A DNA stretch of 44,360 bases from assembly GCA_031255285.1 (NCBI GenBank), contig JAIRSU010000124.1, positions 1-44,360 on the forward strand. Direction: 5' to 3'. The notes under the pieces are model-generated. The model saw nothing but the letters and a program-made list of their open reading frames with translations. It was not told the DNA's origin and searched no databases. Source of the stretch: Treponema sp. (GTDB lineage: Bacteria; Spirochaetota; Spirochaetia; Treponematales; Breznakiellaceae). Shown piece by piece: positions 17,300-24,454 of this stretch. The stretch's first letter is position 1. Every line of letters starts with the position of its first letter. Both the position numbers and the translations under genes were made by a program.

Positions 17300-18475
17300 C
17301 TACTTTGCCTTGCGGTAAATTGCTTCCAAATCAGGAATATCTAGTGGATGGAACGAACCAAGCTTCCGTTTGCCAGAGAAGCTGCATCTAAAGGCGAGTT
17401 CCTTTATTTGTTCTTCGGTAAGGTCAACACCCAGCTCGTGGATCGATGTGGGCATATTGATTGACCTAAAGAATGCTTCCATGCTATCAATGGCGAAAAG
17501 GGCGGTCTTTTCTTCATTATTGCTTGAGACACCGAATACCTCCGCGCCAAGTTTCGCAAAACGAGAGGGCAGGGATTTATAAACGTAACGCGCCCATACC
17601 GCCCAGACTGCGGATAAGCCCGCTCCGTGCGCCACGTCAAACATTCCGCTTAACTCATGCTCTATCTGGTGTGTTGACCAATCTCCGCCACTTCCTCCGC
17701 ATCCGGTGAGTCCATTATGAGAGAGACTCCCCGCCCACATGATCTCGGCCGCTGCATTATAGTCGTGAGGAATATCTTTAAGAATAAGAGCGTTTCGCAT
17801 CACGGTTTTCATAAGAACGACTGCAATACTATCCGTAAGTTCGGAATCTACACGTTTAGGATCCAGCCACCGTTCTAATGTGTGCATAATGATATCCACA
17901 CATCCGCATGCGACCTGATACACCGGCAGGGTGAATGTGAGTTCTGGATTCATTACCGCAAACTTGAGTCGACAGACCTTATTGACGTAACCGCGTTTGA
18001 TACCCTCATCGTTGGTAATAACAGACGAGTCGCTCATTTCACTACCCGCGGCCGCTATAGTTAATACACAGCCGATAGGTAGACAGGCAGACGGGATACG
18101 CTTCTGCTCGTAGAAATCCCACACTTCGCCATCGTTTACCACACCGTAACCTATCGCCTTAGCCGAATCGATGACGCTCCCGCCGCCCACAGCGAGGATA
18201 AAGTCAATGCCTTCTCTTTTGCACAACGCTATGCCTTCGTGAATCTTCGAAAGACGCGGATTTGGCATAACCCCACCGAGCGAAACATAAGGCACGCCAT
18301 TTTCGTCAAGAGATCTGTATACTCGGTCGAGCAAGCCTGATTCTACAGCACTCTTGCCTCCGTAATGTACAAGCGCCTTTTTGCATCCAAAAGACGCGGT
18401 TAATGCACCGACTTCGTTTTCGGTATCTTTCCCGAAAACGACTTGCGTCGGCGCATAATACTGAAAATTGTTCAT
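17300..18475 (-). CDS. Iron-containing (group III) alcohol dehydrogenase
   Basis: A 391-residue NAD(P)-dependent alcohol dehydrogenase of the BdhA/YqhD type. The Rossmann-like N-domain has FILAVGGGSVIDSAKAIGYG. Metal ligands lie in GCVDIIMHTLER (Asp and His), STHQIEHELSG (His) and DVAHGAGLSAVW (His). It would interconvert an aldehyde, such as butanal or acetaldehyde, and the alcohol in fermentation. No coenzyme-A-linked aldehyde dehydrogenase is adjacent. The start ATG has no clear ribosome site. It lies divergent from the sugar-domain kinase, with a long hairpin between them, and upstream of a LacI-type regulator. Confidence 0.94.
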   Translation of the reverse strand: MNNFQYYAPTQVVFGKDTENEVGALTASFGCKKALVHYGGKSAVESGLLDRVYRSLDENGVPYVSLGGVMPNPRLSKIHEGIALCKREGIDFILAVGGGSVIDSAKAIGYGVVNDGEVWDFYEQKRIPSACLPIGCVLTIAAAGSEMSDSSVITNDEGIKRGYVNKVCRLKFAVMNPELTFTLPVYQVACGCVDIIMHTLERWLDPKRVDSELTDSIAVVLMKTVMRNALILKDIPHDYNAAAEIMWAGSLSHNGLTGCGGSGGDWSTHQIEHELSGMFDVAHGAGLSAVWAVWARYVYKSLPSRFAKLGAEVFGVSSNNEEKTALFAIDSMEAFFRSINMPTSIHELGVDLTEEQIKELAFRCSFSGKRKLGSFHPLDIPDLEAIYRKAK

Positions 18476-18539
18476 AGTATCTTTATATTACAACAATACT
18501 GGTGTTATGGAAAGATATCGTTTTTTTCAAATTTAAAGT

Positions 18540-18590
18540 CGGTTCGGTTTGTATTTCATTGGCGAATGAAATACAAACGCCATTGAACCG
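18540..18590. promoter_or_regulatory. Long perfect hairpin between divergent genes
   Basis: A 14-base arm (18547-18560, GTTTGTATTTCATT) pairs perfectly with 18565-18578 around a GGCG loop. Outside it CGGTTC (18540-18545) pairs with GAACCG (18585-18590). It lies between the dehydrogenase (minus) and the kinase (plus), so it is not at a gene end, and no T-run follows on either strand. An operator or cruciform is more likely than a terminator. Confidence 0.6.
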
Positions 18591-18616
18591 CTACTATGTA
18601 TAACTCGTCAAGTATA

Positions 18617-18646
18617 TTGATATATTAAGGATAGTTGTTGTATAAT
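18617..18646 (+). promoter_or_regulatory. Promoter of the sugar-domain kinase gene
   Basis: TTGATA, an 18-base spacer and a perfect TATAAT stand about 75 bases before the GTG start. The long hairpin ends 26 bases upstream of the -35 box, a place where a bound regulator could act. Confidence 0.6.
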
Positions 18647-18719
18647 AATCGAAAGAAAAGCATCATTCGATGGTTCTGGTGAACTACAGATACTTAACAA
18701 TTAGACAGGGAGTGAAAAA

Positions 18720-20858
18720 GTGAAAATAGCGCTTTTCTTGAATAATCTAGACGAAGAATACCAGATTTCGGTGTATCGAGGCATTCAAGCGGAGACCAAA
18801 GCTCTAGGTATTGGTATGATTTGTGTACAGGATGAGATGTTCACCGCAAGTAAGGCATCTATTTTTTCTTCAGGAGACTTCATCGGGGTTGACGGTATTC
18901 TGATATTGTCGTCTGTATTTGTCCATAAAGATGATTTCGTGAATGATTTTGCCGAATTCTTCAAGAATCCCCAGAATAAGTTCGACTGTCCGGTGGTATC
19001 TATTGGACAACAACTACCGCATTTCCCTTCAATTATTGTGAAAAGCCGCGATTCTATGGAGAAACTCATGGAACACCTAATAGCGTTCCATAAATACAAG
19101 AAGTTTTTATTTATCGGAGGACCGAAGAATCATTATGATAATATCATACGGGAGTCCGTATTCAGGCAGACGATAGGGCTCGCGGGCTGTGAAGGAACTG
19201 TTATCAATGGGGAGTTCAACGCGATGTCCGGCGTCTCCATCATGCGAGACTATCTTTTATCTCACGTGGAACCGCCGGATGCGGTCGTGGCTGCCAGCGA
19301 CACCATCGCTTTCGGGGTGCAGGAGGCGTTACATACATACGGAAAGACATGCGCGACCATTGGCTTTGACGATACAGTGAAAGCACAAATGGAGATTTCC
19401 AGTCTTACGACAGTGCGTCAGCCTTTCGGAGAAATGGGACAGCAGGCAGTCAGAACTCTGCGGGATATGATACTGGGAAAGGAAGTACCGAAAGTCGTCA
19501 GTATAGATTCTATGCTTGTCATCCGCTCCTCCTGCGGCTGTGAAAAGCGCCTCGAAGAAACAAAGCCTCTCATGCCGCGTCTTTTGGAGATGCAGTACAA
19601 TGCTATCATATCCGAAGGCTTCTTCCTCAATGTGAGTTTTCTGGGAAAGAGTCTCATCACCGTGAACTCTTTAGAAGAAATCATCCCGCATCTCCAGTAT
19701 TTTCTGACAGGCTTAAACATCGCAACATTTTACCTAGTTCTTTACCGAAAACCCGAAGCCGTGCCCGCGGAGCAAGGGATTCTAGTGTTTCAAAGAGTGA
19801 ATGGCAAAGATTTCTTTGATTTTTCCCATCTCTCTCAAGTTAAAGGACAAAGTCAAAGTTCCGCGTCTAGTGAAAATGCCGTTTCCTTGAAGGATTTCTT
19901 TGATGCACACATCGTGCTGCGTGACGGAGAGACAGCCTTCGACAGCTGGGCTATCTACCATCTGCGGTCAGGTTCCGAGTATTTAGGTCTTATCGTCTAT
20001 GGCGCTACGGATATGGTTCACTCACACGTATGTAGTGCAGCTGTTTTCATTGCAAACACAGTGAAGCGCCTGCAAATTGCAGAAACTGAGCAGGAAAGAT
20101 TGAAAAAGTTAGAAGAGGAAGTGGCGTTTCGGACGCAAGACTTGGTGTCGACCCATAAGAAACTTGAGGAAGAGGCAAAACGCCGTCTTGAGATTGAAGC
20201 CGAAGTGCTTCGCATAAGCGAACTAGAGCGGCAACGGTTCAGCATGGACCTGCACGACGACATCTGCCAGCGGCTTGCAGGCATCTCCATGTTTTGCAAA
20301 GGCTTGGCGTCAGGTATAGGTGCGGAAGTACTTCTGCCGGAGCTCTCAGAAATGATTGATGAGACTTTGAGCAGAACCCGCCAGTATGCTCACGATTCTT
20401 TTCCTGTTGAACTGGGCGCTTTTGGTCTCAACGAGGCGCTTTCCTCGCTTTGCCACAGCGTTAATAAGCAAAGCGTGTGCCTTTGTTCCTATAAATGGAT
20501 AGTTCCTATGTCGTCGCCCTTGACCCGCGATCAGGAACTGAACGTCTATCGCATCATTCAGGAAGCGCTCGCCAATGCTACCAAGCATTCAAAAGCAAGA
20601 AATGTGAGTGTAGAGGTGACTAAGGAAGAGAACTATGTTGTCGTGCGTGTACGGGACAACGGCATGGGAGACGCCCGTCTCAACTCTTTCGGCGAAGGAT
20701 CTATCGGTACACTCGCCAAGTCGAATAATAATAAACGCCGTATCGGACTCGGCATCCGTTCTATGCAGTACCGCGCCCACCAGCTCGGCGCGGATTACCA
20801 CATCGTATCGTCCGAAACAGGAACGCTCGTTGAAGTCAAAATACCGATGAAGGTATGA
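18720..20858 (+). CDS. Soluble sensor kinase: LacI-type ligand domain fused to a NarX/DegS-type histidine kinase
   Basis: A 712-residue protein from GTG with GGGAG upstream. Residues 1-270 are a LacI/GalR-type periplasmic-binding fold without a DNA-binding domain (MKIALFLNNLDEEYQISVYR; AVVAASDTIAFGVQEAL; CATIGFDDTVKAQ; LTTVRQPFGEMGQQAV). A Cys-containing SSCGCEKR marks the exit. A GAF-like middle (about 290-450) and a coiled coil (450-500) follow. The kinase has H-box His512 in FSMDLHDDICQRLAGIS and an ATPase with YRIIQEALANATKHSKA and GLGIRSMQYRA. There is no membrane segment, so a cytoplasmic sugar is the likely signal. No response regulator is adjacent. Confidence 0.9.
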   Translation: MKIALFLNNLDEEYQISVYRGIQAETKALGIGMICVQDEMFTASKASIFSSGDFIGVDGILILSSVFVHKDDFVNDFAEFFKNPQNKFDCPVVSIGQQLPHFPSIIVKSRDSMEKLMEHLIAFHKYKKFLFIGGPKNHYDNIIRESVFRQTIGLAGCEGTVINGEFNAMSGVSIMRDYLLSHVEPPDAVVAASDTIAFGVQEALHTYGKTCATIGFDDTVKAQMEISSLTTVRQPFGEMGQQAVRTLRDMILGKEVPKVVSIDSMLVIRSSCGCEKRLEETKPLMPRLLEMQYNAIISEGFFLNVSFLGKSLITVNSLEEIIPHLQYFLTGLNIATFYLVLYRKPEAVPAEQGILVFQRVNGKDFFDFSHLSQVKGQSQSSASSENAVSLKDFFDAHIVLRDGETAFDSWAIYHLRSGSEYLGLIVYGATDMVHSHVCSAAVFIANTVKRLQIAETEQERLKKLEEEVAFRTQDLVSTHKKLEEEAKRRLEIEAEVLRISELERQRFSMDLHDDICQRLAGISMFCKGLASGIGAEVLLPELSEMIDETLSRTRQYAHDSFPVELGAFGLNEALSSLCHSVNKQSVCLCSYKWIVPMSSPLTRDQELNVYRIIQEALANATKHSKARNVSVEVTKEENYVVVRVRDNGMGDARLNSFGEGSIGTLAKSNNNKRRIGLGIRSMQYRAHQLGADYHIVSSETGTLVEVKIPMKV

Positions 20859-21024
20859 CACAAGGAAGACTCGTTTCATAAAAAAAAGGGGAAGCCTTTC
20901 GGCTGGAAGCCTGGCAACTATGGTATAATATAGACGAAGAAACAAAGACTTGACGAAAACACCCGCATCAAAGCCGCAGACATAGTAAGCCATGAAAAGC
21001 ATCCATTGCAGATGGTAAGATTGA

Positions 21025-21054
21025 TTGACATTCAACTCAATAGTATCGTATAGT
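21025..21054 (+). promoter_or_regulatory. Promoter giving a leaderless accD mRNA
   Basis: A perfect TTGACA (21025-21030), an 18-base spacer and TATAGT (21049-21054) put the expected start of transcription at or next to the accD ATG at 21061. There is no Shine-Dalgarno-like sequence before that ATG, which fits. A second extended -10 (TGGTATAAT, 20921-20929) lies further upstream and could give a leader-bearing mRNA. No other feature was seen between 20859 and 21024. Confidence 0.55.
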
Positions 21055-21060
21055 TACCCT

Positions 21061-21864
21061 ATGAATGAAGCTATTTGTCCAAAGTGTAATGCCGATTGCA
21101 TGAACGATTTATCCTATTATCAATTCAAGACCTGTTCCACATGCGGGTATCATTTCCGTATGGAGCCGCGTGAACGTATCGCCTACCTTACCGATGCGGG
21201 CGCTTTTACCGAATTTTCAGCGAACCTCCGTTCTTTGAATCCGATTGAGCTTGCCGGCTACGAGGAAAAACTCTCTGAAGCCGAAACCAAGGCGATGATG
21301 AAGGATGCGGCCATTACCGGTATGGGAGAAATTGACGGTAAGCCCGTGGTATTAGGACTTATGTCCTTCAACTTCATGGGCGGTTCCATGGGATCGGTCG
21401 TGGGAGAAAAAATAACCCGGGCGCTATTAAAAGGTGTAGACGAGAAACTGCCGGTCATCATCTATACGACTTCCGGTGGTGCGCGTATGCAGGAAGGCAT
21501 CTTCAGCCTGATGCAAATGGTAAAAACATCGGCTGCGGCCGCGGAACTTGACAAGGCAGGCGTTCCATTCTTTGTAGTCGCCTGCGACCCAACCACTGGC
21601 GGTGTTACTGCGTCTTTCGCCATGCTTGCAGACGTAATTCTCGCCGAGCCGGGCGCGCTTATCGGTTTTGCAGGTCCCCGCGTTATCGAAGGCACCATTC
21701 GCCAAAGCCTGCCCCAAGGGTTCCAGCGCGCTGAATTCCAACTCGAAAAAGGGTTTGTTGATATCATCGTTCCTCGAAACGAACAGAAACGAGTCTTGTC
21801 AACATTGATAGACTTTCACAAGACCTGCACTCAGCCTTCGAAAACAAGGAGACACAATGTCTGA
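21061..21864 (+). CDS. accD: Acetyl-CoA carboxylase carboxyltransferase, beta subunit
   Basis: A 267-residue protein. The N-terminal zinc ribbon uses Cys6, Cys9, Cys25 and Cys28 (CPKC and CSTC). The crotonase-fold body has GKPVVLGLMSFNFMGGSMGS, YTTSGGARMQEGIFSLMQM and ALIGFAGPRVIEGTIRQSLP. With AccA it moves the carboxyl group from biotin to acetyl-CoA, making malonyl-CoA for fatty-acid synthesis. The ATG at MNEAICPKC is preferred over a TTG 12 codons earlier, since the promoter overlaps that stretch. The gene overlaps accA by eight bases. Confidence 0.97.
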   Translation: MNEAICPKCNADCMNDLSYYQFKTCSTCGYHFRMEPRERIAYLTDAGAFTEFSANLRSLNPIELAGYEEKLSEAETKAMMKDAAITGMGEIDGKPVVLGLMSFNFMGGSMGSVVGEKITRALLKGVDEKLPVIIYTTSGGARMQEGIFSLMQMVKTSAAAAELDKAGVPFFVVACDPTTGGVTASFAMLADVILAEPGALIGFAGPRVIEGTIRQSLPQGFQRAEFQLEKGFVDIIVPRNEQKRVLSTLIDFHKTCTQPSKTRRHNV

Positions 21865-22774
21865 TTTACAAGAAAAAATAACCGAATTAAAAAAGTTAAT
21901 GAAGTCTACCGGCATTGATGCGGAAGAGGAACTACGCCTTCTTGAGGCAAAAATTATTGTCCAATTGGAGACAGAAAACACATGGAAGAGAGTAGAGCTT
22001 GCTCGTCATCCAGAGCGCCCCTATGCGCTTGATTATATCAACCGCATATTCGACAACTTCATCGAACTGCATGGAGACCGCTGTTTCGGGGATGACTCGT
22101 CTATCGTATGCGGAATCGGTACTCTGAACGGTAGACCTGTTACCGTACTGGCAAACCAGAAAGGACGTACATTAAAAGAGAACGTATTCCGCAATCACGG
22201 AATGGCAAATCCCGAGGGCTACCGTAAAGCCCTGCGCTTGGCGAAACAAGCGGAAAAATTCGGACGTCCCGTCGTTACCTTTGTCGATACCTCAGGCGCA
22301 TATCCTGGTTTAGGCGCTGAAGAGCGCGGCATTGGGGAAGCAATCGCCCGTAACCTCCGCGAGTTCAGCCAGCTTAGAACACCCATCGTGTGCATCATCA
22401 TCGGCGAAGGCGGTTCTGGAGGCGCATTAGGGCTATGTGTGGGCGATAAAATCTATATGCTTGAGAACGCGGTCTATTCAGTCATAAGCCCTGAAGGATG
22501 CGCTTCCATTCTCCTGCGGGATGCAGGACGCGCCAAAGACGCGGCCGCCATGCTCCGCATCACAAGCAATGATCTTTTATCCTTCAAAATCATCAATGGT
22601 ATTATCAAGGAACCAGAAGGCGGCGCTCATACTAACCCGGACAAAGCCGCAGACCTCATAAAAGAGACGCTTGTCAAAGAATTAGACGAGCTCTGCTCCC
22701 GCAGTCCCGCGGTTCTGGTCCGCTATCGCAACCAGAAAATCCGTAAAGCCGGCAGGTGGGCTGAATCGCATTAA
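21857..22774 (+). CDS. accA: Acetyl-CoA carboxylase carboxyltransferase, alpha subunit
   Basis: A 305-residue protein near the usual 315. It starts with a helical segment (LQEKITELKKLMKSTGIDAE), then WKRVELARHPERPYALDYI, ELHGDRCFGDD, RNHGMANPEGYRKALRL, FVDTSGAYPGLGAEERG and IGEGGSGGALGLCVGD, the CoA-binding oxyanion turns of the family. AAGGAGACACA before the ATG, together with the overlap with accD, points to equal production of the two subunits. The biotin-carrier and carboxylase genes are not in the window. Confidence 0.97.
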   Translation: MSDLQEKITELKKLMKSTGIDAEEELRLLEAKIIVQLETENTWKRVELARHPERPYALDYINRIFDNFIELHGDRCFGDDSSIVCGIGTLNGRPVTVLANQKGRTLKENVFRNHGMANPEGYRKALRLAKQAEKFGRPVVTFVDTSGAYPGLGAEERGIGEAIARNLREFSQLRTPIVCIIIGEGGSGGALGLCVGDKIYMLENAVYSVISPEGCASILLRDAGRAKDAAAMLRITSNDLLSFKIINGIIKEPEGGAHTNPDKAADLIKETLVKELDELCSRSPAVLVRYRNQKIRKAGRWAESH

Positions 22775-22781
22775 ATAGCGG

Positions 22782-23786
22782 CTATCCCTTTTCTTTGAGC
22801 AAGGCGTCGTTATTCAAGACTTTGAACGAAATAGACTTAGGGGACGTTGCATAGCGCACCACGATACCCTCTTTGTCAAGTCCGCTTGGATACTTACCCT
22901 TCGCCTTCTCGAGCAATTCTTCCAGAGAATAGGCGAATTCCCCGCCGCGTTCCTCAAGCGGTACTATAGGCAGACCCAGGTCCATGCAGAACTTTACGGC
23001 GTCTTCATAGGGGAAATACTCTCCGGAGTCCCAATCCTGAACATCGAATACGTACCATTCATGTTCGGACAGGCGGAGCCTATTCTTCTGGATAGCGGGA
23101 CCGCAGATCTCGCCGGTGAGCACGATATTTTTCTTGTAATGTGCGAGCTTTTCTTTAAGCCCGTATTTATAGACAGGACGCCAATAGAGAGCGTCTGCTT
23201 CTTCTTTTATTTCCTTATTTCTGCTACAGCATCCGATTTTGCCGTCGATATAATACACAATACCCGACGTCCCGTCCATTTTTGTAGTGATATAGTAAGG
23301 TTTGCCGCGAAGCGCTTCGATCAATTCAGGCGCGGACTGTATACGGATTTCGTCGGAAGCCGGAATCCCATACGGTCGGTCGCCGATGATAGTCCCGCCT
23401 GCGGAGGACGTTTCAGAAATGTACCACTTTTTCACGCCAAGCTTTTCCGTTACATCGTCTCCTTCGTTCAGACCTTCCAGCTCGGGGAAGGTCTGCAAAG
23501 GCAAGAGCAAACCCTGCGAAAGCTCTCCGCGCATTTTGGCGGTTTTTATGCGGAAACCCTGACCATTATCCACATTATCGCGGAATGAGGAAGAACGCAG
23601 AAACTCGTAACGCGGCTCCAAGGGCAGGAAACTGTCAACCTCGAAATATACACCCAAGTCTCCGACCTTGAATTCGCCTTTCTTGACGACGCATTTCCAG
23701 CCTAAAACATGAACAGACTCAAGAAAATCCGAATTGAGTATAGGCGTTACCGCCTTTACCTTTTGTATAGTAACTAACGAACGCAT
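22782..23786 (-). CDS. RNA ligase of the Rnl5 (DraRnl) type
   Basis: A 334-residue protein. Residues 1-120 form an OB-type N-domain (VLGWKCVVKKGEFKVGDLGV; GQGFRIKTAKMRGELSQGLL), found in the Deinococcus Rnl5 group. The nucleotidyltransferase follows: motif I with adenylated Lys169 in YYITTKMDGTSG, Ia CCSRNKEI, III LTGEICGPAIQKNRL, IIIa EWYVFDVQDW, IV DKEGIVVRY and V SISFKVLN. Such enzymes seal RNA ends at nicks in duplexes, with ATP. There is no RtcB or phosphatase partner beside it. GGAGG stands before the ATG. It is convergent with accA, seven bases apart. The physiological substrate is not known. Confidence 0.9.
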   Translation of the reverse strand: MRSLVTIQKVKAVTPILNSDFLESVHVLGWKCVVKKGEFKVGDLGVYFEVDSFLPLEPRYEFLRSSSFRDNVDNGQGFRIKTAKMRGELSQGLLLPLQTFPELEGLNEGDDVTEKLGVKKWYISETSSAGGTIIGDRPYGIPASDEIRIQSAPELIEALRGKPYYITTKMDGTSGIVYYIDGKIGCCSRNKEIKEEADALYWRPVYKYGLKEKLAHYKKNIVLTGEICGPAIQKNRLRLSEHEWYVFDVQDWDSGEYFPYEDAVKFCMDLGLPIVPLEERGGEFAYSLEELLEKAKGKYPSGLDKEGIVVRYATSPKSISFKVLNNDALLKEKG

Positions 23787-23852
23787 ATTATTTATCCTCC
23801 ATAATAAGGAATATAAGACATAAACGCCGCACCGTCAACAGGCGAAGCCGCA

Positions 23853-24336
23853 AGTCGTAACCGAGAGATGCTGAAGTCATAACCGAGAGATGCGGGAGTC
23901 ATAGCCGAGAGATGCGCAAGTCATAGCCGAGAGATGCGGGAGTCGTAACCGAGAGATGCGGGAGTCGTAACCGAGAGATGCGGGAGTCGTAACCGAGAGA
24001 TGCGGTAGTCGTAACCGAGAGATGCTGAAGTCGTAACCGAGAGATGCGGGAGTCATAACCGAGAGATGCTGAAGTCGTAACCACGAGATGCGGGAGTCGT
24101 AACCACGAGATGCTGAAGTCGTAACCGAGAGATGCGCAAGTCGTAACCACGAGATGCGGGAGTCGTAACCGAGAGATGCGGGAGTCATAGCCGAGAGATG
24201 CGCAAGTCGTAACCGAGAGATGCGCAAGTCGTAACCGAGAGATGCGGGAGTCATAGCCGAGAGATGCGCAAGTCGTAGCCGAGAGATGCGGGAGTCATAA
24301 CCGAGAAATGCGGGAGTCGTAACCGAGAGATGCTGA
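23853..24336 (+). repeat. 22-nt tandem array 1 (22 copies)
   Basis: Twenty-two units of exactly 22 bases run without an insertion or deletion. Each reads AGTCGTAACC, then GAGAGATGC, then a changing triplet. In order, the triplet before each unit is GCA, TGA, GGG, GCA, GGG, GGG, GGG, GGT, TGA, GGG, TGA, GGG, TGA, GCA, GGG, GGG, GCA, GCA, GGG, GCA, GGG, GGG. Other bases vary little (GTAACC/ATAACC/ATAGCC; CGAGAG/CACGAG). GAAGCC flanks both ends (in GGCGAAGCC on the left, in GCTGAAGCCTGACGG on the right). The minus strand is open in all three frames here, only because the unit lacks a stop. I see no gene between 23787 and 24454. Confidence 0.95.
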
Positions 24337-24367
24337 AGCCTGACGGGGACAGACACGTTTACTTATT

Positions 24368-24415
24368 ACGCCTCGTGCGAAGTTGTTTAACAGGCGAAGC
24401 CTGTGTCTGGCGCCA
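24368..24415 (-). repeat. REP-like repeat, copy C (inverted relative to copy B)
   Basis: This 48-base stretch matches the reverse complement of 26649-26696 at 44 positions. It contains the TGGCGCCAGACACAGG-type start and the small hairpin CAGGCTTCGCCTG. Together the two copies bracket the galK-ECF operon. Confidence 0.75.
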
Positions 24416-24454
24416 CAGACTTCGTATCAATGCCGTCTTGACGGGGATAGCGTT

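Noticed and set aside
18540-18590. Terminator
   Set aside because: It is between divergent gene starts, with no T-run on either strand.
23853-24336. CRISPR array
   Set aside because: Units follow each other without spacers; only three bases vary, from a small set. No cas genes are in the window.
23877-24356. 159-codon minus-strand frame over array 1 (and similar frames at 43615-44323)
   Set aside because: The 22-base unit has no stop in any minus-strand frame, so long open frames are automatic. There is no ribosome site, no signal and no change pattern of a protein.
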